64,000 nucleotides of DNA, taken from assembly GCA_003586115.2 (NCBI GenBank), contig QVOM02000029.1, positions 30,456,929 to 30,520,928 on the forward strand. Direction: 5' to 3'. Shown piece by piece: positions 1 through 13,400 of this stretch. Made by a program: the position numbers and the translations under genes. Below the pieces are notes generated by a model. It did no database searches. It saw only the letters and a program-made list of their open reading frames with translations, and was not told where the DNA came from. This DNA is from Salvator merianae. Lineage: Eukaryota > Chordata > Lepidosauria > Squamata > Teiidae. Each line of letters opens with the position of its first letter. Positions within the stretch are counted from its first letter, which is position 1.

Positions 1-678
1 CCTATTATCAGCTTCAGTTGGTATACCGATTGGCCCCCTATCTGGCTCGGAAAAGTCTGGCCATGTTTCTCCATGCCCTGGTAACTTCTCATTTGGATTT
101 CTTAGACATACTCTGTGTGGAGCTACCCTTGTACTTGATCTGGAAGCTACAACTGCAATGGCCACATTGTTGAGTGCAGCACCTGTTCACACACACATAA
201 CACCTGTGTGCTGGCTGCCAACCAGCTACCAGGCCAGGTTCAAGGTCTTGTGAATGGTATACAAAGTCCTAAACAACTTGTGTTTAGAGTGTTTGCTAGA
301 TCACTTTCCCCAATATAGATCAAAGAGATTGCTGAGGTCATTTGGGATGATTCTGCTGTGGATACCCCTAATCACTGAATATCACCTTGCAGTGTCCCAG
401 AGCAGCATCTTCTCTGTGATAGTACCTACACTGTAGAATGCTCTCCCCTCAGACATTTGTGGAATGGCTACTATTACACCATTAAAGTGCATGTTGATAA
501 CTTGCATGTTCACCCAGATATACCAAATGTGAATGAACATTTGTTTCATATCCCCACCCAGTTTTTAACAGTGTTTTTATATATTGCTGTTTTAATTTTA
601 TTTTAAAGTTGTTTTTCAATTTAATTGCTCTGATATTTTATATGAAAAAAGTATAGAAATGTTTTAAATAAATAAACA
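1..678 (+). mobile_element. L2-type LINE, 3' end of ORF2 and tail
   Basis: Read in mixed frames the sequence gives the end of an L2 reverse transcriptase. It contains LAMFLHALVTSHLD-like text near 60-110, a K-L-Q-L stretch near 150, and MVYKVLNNLCLECLLDHFPQ at 254-313. It closes with a short 3' region ending in TATAGAAATGTTTTAAATAA, the simple A/T-rich tail typical of squamate L2. Stops and frameshifts make it non-functional. The element enters the window already truncated, so its 5' extent is unknown. Confidence 0.8.
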
Positions 679-2812
679 AGTTATCCTCTCTTCAAGAACA
701 CCAGTCTATTCTGTATCTGACCACATTAATAAGTATCTTTCAAAACCTCTACCTAGATAAAAATGCCTCTTATATTCACAGCTATTCCCAGTCAGATAAA
801 TGAAAAGTATTGACTATTAGCCCTAATAGTGAACAATATGGCACACAATGTTTTTCGCATTTGAAAGAAAAGAGCAGGCATAGAGGAAACATTAATAGTC
901 TTCAAGGAATAAGCATCCCAAAACACCAAACTTGTCAAAATGTTTTCTTCTCTGAAAGATCTGGTAAGAGAAAAAGAAAAATTACCACACCATAAGTGGA
1001 AAGGTGGTGTTTAATATAGTAACAAATATCAAAGTAAGACAAATGACACAAAGCAACAAAGTCAAATTTGGTTAAGAAACAAACTGAAATCAAAATTCAT
1101 CATTCGTCACACTGTTTCAACAACATATATGAACAGCACTGTGAAGCACAGAAGAAAGCACACATAGCACATTCGCAGGTTGAAGGGTTAATTCCTTATA
1201 GTTGTTCTTCTAAGGGGGTAAGGAAAAACGAATGTCCATTGCTATAAAGCTTTTAATAATATCAGAATGGCACTAAATTTACTAACATGCACTGCCTAGT
1301 CAGTACATAATTTCTTAGTCTTCACTAATTCAGCAAACCATCAGTGAGATAATCTATATTACATTGCTTACATTACAAGCAACCACCTTTGCTTATGTCA
1401 ATATTCCCAAAATGTTGTGCACTTATCACTGATGGAACACAAGGTGATTTTGAGTGATACATCATTTTTAAGTAAATTTAAGTTTAAAAAAGTGAGCCAA
1501 TTTAATTAACAAGTAGTAAATAATCATACACATGGTTCAAAGATATGATAAAATATCATGAAGATGAATGACTGAAGTCAGGGAAACATTGGCTTCATGA
1601 TATTCTAAAGGATCTTGCCACACCAGAATGTATACAATAAGCTTTATTAAATTCACAATTTCTTTCAGCTAATATTCCCTGCTCCTCCTTGTAACCTGCA
1701 AGGATGTTAAGCAGCAAGAGATTACTACACAAAGGAAAAGGATTAGCTGACCAATTATATTCAACCTCTTCCCTAGGAAGGATCTGATCTGTCAGAAGTG
1801 ATCTGACACAGCTTCTTCCTTGCTGAAATTTTACATTTTCACTTTCACGTAACAAATGCAATTAACATTTTAATAAAATAAATATTTGTTCCCTAGATGC
1901 CCTTTGTAGGTTTTGGAACATTTTGTTCAGAAGGCTTGTTTGGCCTAAACTTGAACAACTCAGTAGATTGACTTGCTTTTGACTAGAAATATTATTAATT
2001 CATATCTCAAACACAGTTTAAGATGTAACAAAAGCTTTTTAAACTCTTCCACCTATGAAACCACCTCAGAAAAAGAAGATGTACTCAGACATTAATACCA
2101 ATCTTCAGAAGACTGGGCAAGAATGATAGATAACAACAAAGCATATCAGTGGCAGGCTTTTTTCCTAAGCCTGAGATAAGAAAATCAAAATTATTTATTT
2201 TCACCTTAAGCAAAATATTTTTTTTAAAAATTGTTCATGTTCAAACCTGCATTAAATCAGGTAATTTTCTTTATCCCACATGAATATGAATGAACATGTC
2301 TCTATTAACTTTCACAGAATTCAAATGAGCACATATGGCACATACAGGCACTAGCCATATGCATATATTTTTTATTTAAAATATTTCTATATAACTTTCC
2401 ATTATTAAATTATCTCAAAATTAAAAAATACATTAGCAAAATATGGATTTTAGGTTCCATACAAACTAATGGAAATGGATTTTAAAAATCCTTTCAAAAA
2501 TTTGGAAAGTCTGTATGACCCAGAAATCTGTACAAGCTGAAGAAATTCTGAACTTTTATCTCTACTATTTGCTTGAATCAAAACATCACTATTTTAAACA
2601 TGTATCCACTAAATTACTTCAGCTCCTGAAAACAGAACTGGAGTAAGCATGTGAGAAACTCTAAATTAATACTCTTAGAATGGAACAGAATCTCTAACCA
2701 GCTGGAAGCACAGATGACTTCAGAATATAGATGGGCCTGCTGATAGCAATCAGGTGCTCATTTCCTAGAATTTTAGGAATGCACTAATTTATGTTTCTTA
2801 AACAGTGTCCTA
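679..2812. other. no gene recognised; AT-rich
   Basis: AT-rich sequence with only short shadow frames. No repeat family was recognised with confidence. Confidence 0.6.
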
Positions 2813-3287
2813 GGTCCTTTCTGCATAGGACACTGTCCTGTGATAGGAAAGGATCCAGAGGCCTCCCTTGCACATGCTAGTGTGGATTGCAGGAGGCCCT
2901 GCCTCCTCCTGGCATGTTCCACCCACACAGGACAGAACATAGACTGGCTAGGGTGCCCCAATGGTGCCCTAGTCCAGTTTACCAGTAGACCTTGACATCA
3001 AGGTCTATCAGCATGCCAGGGTGGTTTACTGGACCATGGAAGTATGTGGATGGCATGCCTCACTGGTATGGTATACCACAGGGGACCCACTTTGGCAATG
3101 CAACAGAATATGCCACTGATATGGCACTTCTGGGAACTCCAAAGGGGCTGGTGCAAAACAAGCTATGCCAATGTAGACAGCCTTGTCCCTTACCTGAAGC
3201 AACCCATCCCAGCTTGGGATGGATTGCAAATTGCAGAATAGGATGACCCACCCTGTCCCAGGATACTGGCCATAACTGCAAATACAG
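2813..3287 (+). mobile_element. non-autonomous DNA transposon of the shared TIR family, copy 1
   Basis: The left end GGTCCTTTCTGCAT resembles the family terminus GGCCCTTTCTGCACTTGG. The interior shares several blocks with the copies at 18.2, 50.3 and 62.5 kb: CCAGTTTACCAGTAGACCTT, the self-complementary run around CATCCCAGCTTGGGATGG, and CCCACCCTGTCCCAGGA near the right end. It is GC-richer than its surroundings, which creates overlapping short open frames on both strands that are not genes. Target duplication was not identified and no transposase is present. Confidence 0.7.
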
Positions 3288-6200
3288 TCATACACTTTGT
3301 ATGGATGTTTGTACTCAAATGCAATACATATTACACCATAAAATACCTGCCCAGTTTATCTGGAAGATTTCTGACATTTAAAGTTTGTATATACTTCCCT
3401 AATTGATTAAAGTTAATTTGTTCAATGCAAAACAAACTTGAAATAACAGCCCTATGCTTGTGTAGATTTGGATATCCAGATATCCAGATTTTGCTGATAA
3501 AAAAAATTAACAATTCCCACCATGCAACAAAGAAGGCAATGATCACTTTTACTTGGGAAACAGAACAATATGGCTTGTGCATAAAAACAGGAGGGAGGCT
3601 GAACTTTTGGAAAATCCAAAACATAAAGTTCTAACTATAAAACATGCAAACTAGAACGGCAGCAATATGTTGCAATGTGATGTTTAAGATGTCCCTACTG
3701 ATGTGAATATTCAAATATCCAGATTTACAGCATGGACTACAATCCACGTGTTGTACTGATTCCAGATTTTTAGGGGGAAACATTTTCAGCATGCCCCAAC
3801 CCACATAATCTGAGAGATTCATTTTCCTATTTAAAAAACAACAGGGATGTGATTTTAACATGGGAACACATAATCCCAACCATCAAAATCCACTCCTTAA
3901 ACTTGAGCAGCATGTGGACATATTCTAAAATTGTGCAATGAAACTAAGGAGGATTTTTCTAAGGTTACAATACTGCATATGCAAGTATATCTAAGGGGAT
4001 TTCCTTACAAGGATTATGCAAAACAATCTTATTGTTTTTTTCAAATATTATTTTTGTTTGGTCATGATTGATTAAAGGACTGTAATGTAATACCTGGACC
4101 TTCCTGGCTGTTATTGATTTGGGCGCTGTTGTTTAATTTTAATGCTATTTAACGGGAAATGCTTAATATACATTATGGGAGATGCATACCAGCAATATAT
4201 ATTTATTTCATTTAACTCTTTCACTCCTCAGTCTTTGTGCTAATTCCATGTATCCTCCCTCACTACATATTATAAAGTGCAGTTTTTATCTCTTCCTACT
4301 CACAAGATTCTACAATAAAAACTTTATTACATGGAATCCAAATGTTTTAAGTGTTGCTCCCCAACCTTCTGATTTTGTCTTAATTATATAAGGTGGCCAA
4401 TGGCTGTTTGTAGTTTCTTAGCAAACTTCTTGCAGTGGCTCCAAGTAAAAGCCAATTTTGTAACTGCCATTCTGAACTGCAAGTCCACTATCCTCCCAAC
4501 TGAAAACTCACATAAGAACAGTTCTTTCTGCTTGATCCTGCACTGACTTTCAATCCAGAACTTGCCATTCAGCATGGGGCACAGTTAGGTAGTTTGTCTA
4601 ATTAAGGCCAACTGAGCAAGCATGAAAAACTGCCTAAGCAACTCACACTCCACTTGCGAGACAGTTATCTTGTAACTTAAAAATCAAAGGGGGACTGGAG
4701 GATGCAGACCAAAGGGGATGATTAACAGACATTTCTGGATGGTTAAGTGCTGAATATAGGCCTTTCGCTATACTATGTTGCACATGAAACTGTCTAGATT
4801 TATTTTCCAACACAATTTAAGATATTTTAGACTACAAAGCCAAATGTTAAGCTGCAAAGAGCATGAAAATAATTGTTTTTAGTGAGGCCTCCATACATAA
4901 ATATATTGAACAGATTATTTAATTATTTCTGGGATTGATTTACCCCAGATTTCCAAAGATTCTACGCAGTTTAGAAGAGAAAAAAACAAGAAAATCAAAC
5001 ATTAAAATAACCACAGTAAATAGTCATCCTATTGAATAACGTAAAATTGAGATTACTCAATATATCAAACACCTCTTGCAAAAAAATAATATATACACAT
5101 GTGGATAATGGCTCCCATAATGGGAATGTTGTTCATACATCCATACAGCCTTCCAAATAAATATAGAAGCATTAACAGCCTACTAGTGTATGTGCCCATA
5201 GAAGGAAACAGTGCATTTTAAAGGTACAAAATAAGTCTTCTGAAATTATTGGGTTTGTTGTCTATACCCCCCCCCCAAAAAAAAAGAAAGGAAGGAAATT
5301 TAAAGGAAAAACAGTATTATATTATTTCCCCACTTAATTTCCAAGGAGCAATTTTTCTCCCCCTCTGTCACAAAAGGAAATTACTGCATTGATTCACTTG
5401 TATTGTTGGCACTTCTCTATAAAAACACATTTATGCAGTTCATATTTAACAGAATACACTGCCTTCCTATTACAAAAATGCATCATGGTGAGCCTCAGCC
5501 TCTCGTGCTCACTTCCACAGTAAAAGAGAAGAGATTTAAAATGTCTTTTTAAATATAAATTCCAGTTTTCTACTGCATCTCATCTTAAATGAACTATGAT
5601 TGGTAGCAAAGCAAACAAGATTTTATACAAAAAGAAAGTGTTGGCTTAGTACTTTGCAGTCAGAATCAGGCTCCCCTGATTTGAGCGTAAACAGAGTAAG
5701 AGATTTCATCAGTATCTGTGTGCATTTGGCAGAGCTTACAAAATGAGGCAGCTCATGTCAGAAACCTCAAGCTTCAGGGCCAAAGCAGTCCTCTTTGCTA
5801 TTTCATCTTTAGGATCTGCCCAGGCCATGTGCTCTTCCAAAGCTACAAATATTCCTCTTCAAAGTTCACCACTTACCAGCCTGCTCTATATTCATTTTTA
5901 CCAGACATCTGCATTGGCCCTCAGAAATTCTGAATAAAGAATTACAAACAGGGAAACTGGCATAACACAGATAATGTCTTTTTGTTGGGAAGTACAGTAT
6001 TCGAATAACCCAGTTTAGTTCTGTTATTTTGCAAGATAAACATATTTGCTTTTCATAGATTTCCAAATCAAATAAAACGAGCAATGCCAAGCACTCTCAT
6101 TTAAGAATACTCTAATTTGAGCACATTAAAATTTAGTGTGTACTTAATTATTGAACCAGTATCCCAGTAAAATGCTAGAGTCATCTTAACACTGATTTCC

Positions 6201-6585
6201 AAAGTTGCATTAAAATCATGAAAATAGATTTGTTAAATTCAGAACTACATCCTGGTCTCATTATCATTGATTTTCTATTAATTATTGTGGATGACATCTG
6301 TAACAAAGTAAAACAGACAAAATTTAATATATTAGCTCATAGCAGAAACTTTCCTTCAAACTCTCATTTTCATATGATTTGAAGCAGGGATGTTCAAAGC
6401 ACAACCTCACCAAGTGATACAAGACTACAACTGCTATGGCCAATGTGCAAGAAGCATCTTGGGATACACAGAAGAATACAGTGGGTCTAACAATCAGTGT
6501 GCAAACTGGTATATCTCCCTGATGTTTGTTAAGCTTGGAAAAGCTAGCTTTGAACTACTGCATAGTTAAGAATTGCCATATCAGT
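3288..6585. other. no gene recognised; AT-rich
   Basis: No coding signal or familiar element. A C-run followed by an A-run lies at about 5267-5285. Near 3470-3490 a small direct repeat of ATATCCAG occurs. Confidence 0.55.
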
Positions 6586-6860
6586 TTATTTATTTATATT
6601 TATTTTTATACCACTCTTTACAGAAGTTTCAGGGCAGATAAAAACAATTAAACATTTGAAGTTTAAAAAAAACCCAAAAAATACCAGTAACACGGATGGG
6701 GGAAACATACCAGAGACTAATTCAAAGGCTTGAGTGAACAGAAATGTTTTTACTAAATGCCAAAAGGTGAACAGCAAAGAAGTTTGACTTATTCCTGATG
6801 AAATACTATTTCAGAGCCTGCGAGCTACCATGGATAAAGCCATCTCTCTAGCCAATGAGC
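6586..6860 (-). mobile_element. minus-strand repeat with L2-like tail
   Basis: On the minus strand the text ends with CTGCCCTGAAACTTCTG, then a TATAAAAATAAATA tail, the L2-like 3' end also seen at 9.6, 10.1, 17.7 and 38.8 kb. The body upstream on that strand carries the weakly conserved text about a split residue of a larger repeat. Family name uncertain. Confidence 0.5.
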
Positions 6861-7359
6861 TGGCAATCTCACTGAGGGATATATTTCAAAGAGGGCCGCC
6901 TCGGAAGATCTCAAGTGTCAAGCAGGACTGGTTTGCCTTTAAAACTGCTTTGCCATACTTAACACATATCAGAATAATATGTGGAGAAGGGCGAAAAGGG
7001 AGGGACAGAGAAACAAAGGCCAAAAGGAAAGTTGGCTCTTGCTTGCTTTTGGGGCAACCTTTTGAGTTGCCTTAGGAAAAGGATACATTACTGAAAGCAA
7101 AAACATGTTTCATTAGAGGTATGCATGATGGCAACCTAAAACAAATCTCCTACTTTCTAAAATATGTTTTCAGCAAAGTCCACTAAAGAGGACATCCAGG
7201 GGAGGTACTTGTTTTTCATAGCTGAACATGTAGACCAAGAGTGCAGGAATCTGGATCAGAAGAGGTAAGCGACCACTGAAAGCATGGGATTTATGTTCAG
7301 ATCAAAATCTATCTTGGCTACAATGATAGAGCAACAAGAAAAACTGTGGACACGTGATT
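6861..7359. other. no gene recognised
   Basis: No familiar repeat or coding exon is seen in this half-kilobase. Confidence 0.5.
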
Positions 7360-7610
7360 TGAAATTTTCATTGTGTTACAATTTGAAAGAACTTTTTATA
7401 AGATGATCTATAGGTGGCATTTGACGCCTCAGAAATTATCTACAATATATCAAGAGATAAATAACAAATGTTGGCCATGTGGTGAAAAGGAAGGAACATA
7501 TTGTGTTGTGATGGACTTGTATAAAAGCGAACTGATAATGGGAAGAAATTTATAAAATAATACAAAATGTACTTAAAATACAGTAGAAACCAGAGCTTTT
7601 TTGTTGTGAA
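7360..7610 (+). mobile_element. L1-type LINE, ORF2 C-terminal fragment
   Basis: The frame gives KMIYRWHLTPQKL, then CWPCGEKEGTY, the zinc-knuckle-like end of L1 ORF2. After a small frameshift the text continues with L1-like sequence at about 7540-7605. The same RWH motif is found in the longer L1 at 25.95-27.91 kb. It is severely truncated at both ends and inactive. Confidence 0.75.
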
Positions 7611-9030
7611 TAATAAATAAAAAATTAGATAAATATAATGTATTAATACAATAGATGATAACTGCAGCAAAACTTATATATGCGCAAAGGAGCAAATGTA
7701 CACAGACTCTGGAGGATGGAGGGACTACCACTGGGTGAGTGATGGTGGAGGTCACCAGTCTCCTGTGTCTTCTTCAGTCCCCTCAAATAAGATGCGTGGC
7801 AGCACAATGGAGGGTTAATGACCGTCACTATGAGTCTGGCAGAGTTGCTTCCCAGCCTGTCCTATTGGCAATTACCTATGTGGGCAACCAAGGCAACTAT
7901 TTCCAAAATCAGACCATACAACAAAACAAGTCAGGAATTTCTCCAGACAGCATTTGCTGCCCATATACAGCATGTAACTGTTGCACAACTGTTTCTCTTT
8001 TTTTAAAAAAAAATGCTACCACCATTTCAGGCTGAACTGAAACTCATTTAAGAAAAGGAGAAAGACAAAATAATTGTTTAACTCTTTTCGGTCTGCAGTT
8101 ATGTGCTCTCTCTCGCTCTCCATCTTGGTATTCTTTAACAAGGACCACTACACTACATAATAGCATATTTTATTACATTAATTTTCATATTTACTGCTAT
8201 ACGGGCAGAACATAGTTCTACACATAAAGCTTTGACCAGGATATCCAATAAAGGATACAACAGAGCAGGGAAATATATCAGATGTATCAAAGCTCGCTGT
8301 AAGGCAGTTCTTTATATTCTTGGATAAATGAAACAGATTTTCTTCCCATTATTAGTGGATCCATAACAAGGGAAGTAAACTTTTAAAAGTGTATTGATTA
8401 GCAATCAAAACATGCAGTACTGCTTCAAATATGACACAATTTCCAAACAATGTTCCTTTTTATGTAGAAAATTATGCATCTTTAAGCACATACAATAAAT
8501 GTAGGCACGTCTTTGTAGCAAGACATCTTGCAACTTCTTTGTTCTATTTTATCTAGCTATTTTATCATTTGAAAATAAAATCACAATTTTACATTTCAAT
8601 TGAATAGAGAGAGTCCTGTGCATCTGTTAAGATGGATCTTTGCCCACTTCAAGATTAGTTAGGTCTTGTTCAAGTTTAAAATGGCAAACAGCCATGATTT
8701 GACAACAGAAGCCTTTGCAATATTGAAAATGCTACACTTTTTCCAATGTCAGAACTCAGTGCTAGTATTTAAAATATAGCAAAATGTTTATGATAGCTTA
8801 ACTGCAAAATCTCAGTTAGTAATTCCAAAACCTCATTGCTACAGATAACAGTTGTTTTTCTTAGCATTTGTCCCATATGGTTGCGGGGTCTACTTGTTTG
8901 TACTGTACTTGCTTAGCAGAGTTGTCAGTGCATGGTGATGCAACATGGGGGGATCTGTTTTTCAGTCAGCTTATCATGAGAACTTGACACTAGAAATCCT
9001 CCACTTTTCTCATCTCAATTTTGGACCAGC
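7611..9030. other. no gene recognised; AT-rich
   Basis: Several short frames are present at 7640-8035 but none shows family similarity. No splice-flanked coding segment was noticed. Confidence 0.5.
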
Positions 9031-9034
9031 AACA

Positions 9035-9155
9035 GCAGAGGTTAAGCTAAGAGGCTATGACTTGCCAGAAGGTCTTCCAGTGAACTTTCATGGCACAGTG
9101 GATATTTGAACCAAATTCTATCCAAGTGCTCTTAATCACTATGCTTCCCTTGGTC
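9035..9155 (-). mobile_element. tRNA-derived SINE, minus strand
   Basis: On the minus strand there is an A-box-like TAGTGATTAAGAG (9129-9141) and a B-box-like GGTTCAAATATCC (9100-9112). They are followed by text resembling CACTGGAAGACCTTCTGGC, then a CTCTTAGC stretch. This layout matches a SINE class common in squamates. The B box has two extra bases, so RNA polymerase III activity is doubtful. Confidence 0.6.
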
Positions 9156-9599
9156 TCTTGCTAGAGATGCAGTAATACTTAATAATATTTAATATGAGTT
9201 CCTGATTTTTGCCTTGGATATTCGTTTGACATACTTTTTATATGCTAAATGCACGGCCGAGGACCTCTAGAAGAAGTTGACACTTAATATAAACACTGTA
9301 GAAACAAATTTATTTGACTCTGTTCTCCCCTAAAACTACAAGACAGATAGCTTCACAGACAATGGTACCATCCACACGGGCATTCTGGAGGTGTGACATC
9401 CAAATTTAAAGACAGAAAAAATAGCCAGAAGTTAGCCATTTTCAGTTATTTAGATATCATACCAACACAGAAACACCTCAGCTGCTAGCACGACTCCCCT
9501 CCGAGGACCATTCTGGGAACACTGGGAAGAAGGGAGCCTGTCATGGCTCCTGCCTCCAGGAGAGCATCCACACCTCCTGCCTTACCAGTCAACTCAGCT

Positions 9600-9720
9600 G
9601 AGCCTCATTTTTATGTATGTATGTATTACATTTCTATCCTGCCCACCTGAAGGTCTCAGGGCAGGTCATGGTATATGATAAAACATGGAACAGAAAACAT
9701 ATGTAAAATATTACCCACCC
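9600..9720 (-). mobile_element. L2-like 3' tail, minus strand
   Basis: The minus strand reads GACCTGCCCTGAGACCTTCA, then a GGGCAGGATAGAAATG tail ending in a short TACATACATA array. This is a close match to the tail of the L2 elements on the plus strand at 23.3 and 38.4 kb. Confidence 0.65.
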
Positions 9721-10079
9721 ACCCTCTCTCTCCCTTCCTCCCACTCTGGCAGGACTACATTCAGAAGAAACCATGTATCATGTAGATCATGCCAATGGCA
9801 GCAACAAAGCTATACTGTACACTGAAAGCTAGTTTCTAAAAAAACTTTCAAGATCAGCATAAATAGGTTCCATCTACACAAGGGAGAAGGGGTTGCATGG
9901 GAGGTATTTTCACCTCATTTAGTCACTCACACCATGCCCTTCATCCATCCCAAAAAAACACCCTACCAAAGAAGTAAGATGAAGAGTTTTACAGGTACAT
10001 TAACAGCAAGACATGCAATGGCTACAGTGTGTGCTGCCATTGGGTACCTCTTTCTGAGAGCAGACTTGTTTGCCTTAGT

Positions 10080-10420
10080 AGACATTTATTTATTTAATAA
10101 TTTATATCCCGCTTTTTACTCAAAGGTTCCAGGGCAAATCGCAACAATAAAAGGATAAAGCATATAGGATAATCTAAAATATATTTAAAATATAACCCTC
10201 ATTCTCTCTCTGGCAGGACAGCATTAAGAGGAAGTTAAATATCAGAGGCCTGGGTAAAGAGGTATATTTTAACCAGGCACCAAAAATCATACAATATCAG
10301 TGCCTAGGGAACCTCCAGAGAGAAACTGTTCCACAGTCTGGCGGCCATCACAGAAAAGGCCCTGGTGAAAAAGCTAGCCTGCCCTAGTGGGCATGGTGGA
10401 CCACTAGATCTCTTGGTTTA
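10080..10420 (-). mobile_element. minus-strand repeat, L2-like tail with shared body
   Basis: The minus strand ends in AGCGGGATATAAATTATTAA and an ATTT-type array at 10085-10110. The body carries the plus-strand blocks AACCAGGCACCAAAAATC and CAGAAAAGGCCCTGGT, which recur at 17.9-18.0 kb and 23.4 kb. I recognise this body as a frequent dispersed repeat of squamate intergenic DNA but cannot name its Repbase family. Confidence 0.6.
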
Positions 10421-13400
10421 AAAAAACAAATGCTTGGATGAGGAGCCAAAAACTCACATTTGGTAAAGGGACAGTAGTATTATTTAGCTGGTACTTAGAC
10501 AGGGAAGAACTGTGAGGGAAGTCAGCCAGTTACTGTTTAACCTAAAGAAAGAGGTCTAGAGGAGGGGATAAAGGAACAGGGCAAAGAAAAACAAAACAAA
10601 AGCAAAAAGATTAGAAAGAATGACAGTATCCAGTTCTTTAAAAACTGTGGAGAATTTGAACAAAATCTTTTTAAAAAGATTTTAAAATATGAAAATTGCG
10701 TAAAGAGCTGTCAAGCTGGAATCTGAAACCGCTGGGGAAGAACTCCAGCCACAGAATTTCTACTCCCCCCTGCACAGAGATTTCAGCCTGTCAAATTAAT
10801 GGGAGGGCAACGGATTATTCACAAGGCAGGTGGAGACCTGCTACCCTAGTGAGAAGCCTTGGAACAGTGAAGTAAATCATGGAAAGAGGGTAAGGCAGGC
10901 CCACTCTGCCATTGTGAGCCCAAAGACATAGCCAGAACCATCTTCTTGAATACAGAATAGAAAGTTGTTAATTTGATTAAGCTAAGAGATCCTTGGAAAG
11001 GCGATAAGTACTTTACAGCTTCAGAAAACAATACCTGTAGGTCTGAATGAAAGACAGAGATTGCTTATTGTTACTTTACTGAGTTCAAAATTTCTCACTA
11101 ACTAAAGTTAGATAAAATGATATAAAAACAGTGAAACAATTTCATTTAATCTTCTCCTTTTAGGTCATCAACCATTCTGTTTATTGCTGCTTTTCTCAAT
11201 GATTTTGAATCTCATGGGCTACCTATTTTGCTTTTTCCCTGAAAATATGCAGCGACTTATAAGATTTACTGCAACTATACAATTCTAGATTCTGTTCATA
11301 AAGAAAAAATATACAACAATCTAGGTTTCATTCTACTAATCTCTAACAAGACAATACAAAATAAAATAAAATCTTGAGCATGGTGCAGGTCCTCATGTTG
11401 CTTCCTCAACCATTTGCCCTTTCATTATACACATATATGTGCACCCACATCTACATGCACCATACATGCATACTCACCCACACAAATTCAATGAAGATCA
11501 CATTTATTCAGCACACTGGCACAATATTGCTCATGCAGAGGGAAAGGAAAAAAGGCTGTTTCTTCATGTCTCCTCTCTCACACACACATACAGTGTACTT
11601 GAGAGGGAAGGTGGGAAGAAAAGTTCTGTGCTTATCCCTCCTTACACCACTGTTCCCTGTTGGAGTCCTAGATTGTAATAAATATTATAGTTGAATGTAG
11701 GATGACATTCTCATACTCAGTTTGGACTGGTGTGACTGGAAGAAAACCACTTATTTCCTGCTTGATAAACAACATAACCAATAAAACCAACCATCAAAAC
11801 TCTTTTTAACTGACAAAATTGTATGGATGGAATCTTAAAACGTTTTCAGTGGTAATTGGTACATTTTAAAATTATACATTGCATTACAACATATATAACA
11901 TAGCTAGCTGGTCTCTCATGCACTTACTGTTGAGATCCCGACCTGCTTCATTTCAGCAATACCAATATTTTATGTACGTTCCGACTATGCCCTGAAACAA
12001 CTGCATCAATGAAAAATAACAAGTTGATCCCAAGTTCCCTTCCATAGTCAGAACAATATTCATATTCACAGTAAACTGAAATTCTTACTACAGTATTAAG
12101 GTCTGTTTTCAACAGTGTCCCATGGTTTTGCCACTCCTCGAGACAGGCAGGATTAGAAACTTCCAGAACACCTTTCCAAGGAAGGAGTAGCTCCTGATTC
12201 CTAGACCAAAAAGCAAGCCAGCAGCCTTGATGATCTTCCAACCCAAATTATACACACAATTTTTAATGAATACTGAGAAAAAAAAAAGTATAATCTTTTT
12301 TCTGAAAAAGAATAGAACGAAAGAAAAAGGATAATGCATATTTAATCCCAACAGACTCTACCTATCTCTCAACATGTATAGCACAGCACTGTAACTGAAA
12401 ACCTGTGACAAATCCTCTAAAGCTGATTTCAGGCAGTGACAGGTGTAAGACTCTATGGGAGACTACGGAGAACAGAACTTAATAGACAGAATCCCCATAT
12501 TCTACAGCATCTCTATGGAGGCAATCTTGTAGAATGGAAAACAGAAGAGTAATACCCATGTAGGAAGAGAAACTTGAAACTAGCCTTTTATAAATCAAGG
12601 ACTTTCCTACCAAAAGGTGAATCTGGCAAGGGAAAAGCATCAACTGTCTAGAACATGGAAAACTCATGAACATATACAGTATTGAAGAAGCAGCCTTAGA
12701 ATTCTCAACTACAGAAACATTGCTTGTGATTGTGAGGCTCCAGTCTCAAAATTACAGTCTTGTTGGGAGGCGATAATCTTCCTTGCTTGTCAAATGGCGA
12801 TGAGGAAAGCCTTCATTGCCATTTTACAGGTGGGGAGGAGAAAGAAAAAAATCTGTAATCTAGGGCTACAATACATGTTTCTTTTAAGTTGATGGAAACA
12901 AGGAAATTGTAGTGACTGACAACTTTCTTGATGGATGTGAGAGATTATACCCACAGTGCTCTACCTTTCACTTTAAGTACACTAATCAGAAGCTAATAAG
13001 TACACTCATTAGTGCACTTATTAGTTTCTGAAAACAGAAGAGGATGAATGATCTGAAATAAGATATTTTGGTAGAAGAGGAGGAGTTTTGAGGAGTATGG
13101 AGTGTGGCTTTGATTTGAAGAATCATGAGGTGCTACTTAGAGGAATTCTAAAAGGAGTAAAAAGGGTGGAAACAAACAGGTAAGTGATGTAAACTTTGGT
13201 GTTTTCCCCATTTGACTAAATAAGGATCAAATAAGGGTTTGCTTTGTCTTTTTAGAGGGCTCCATGGAGATTTCTCTGAGACTTCTTGATTCAAATAGTG
13301 GAGCCCATTGAAAGAGGCTGAAACTAAATTGGCCTATGATCCTGTGCCTGTGTTCCAGTTCATCAAAACAAAATGCTCACTTACTGCAGCCCTAGAAATA

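Noticed and set aside
2992..3295. Four overlapping frames on both strands
   Set aside because: All lie in the GC-rich core of a non-autonomous transposon with no transposase words.
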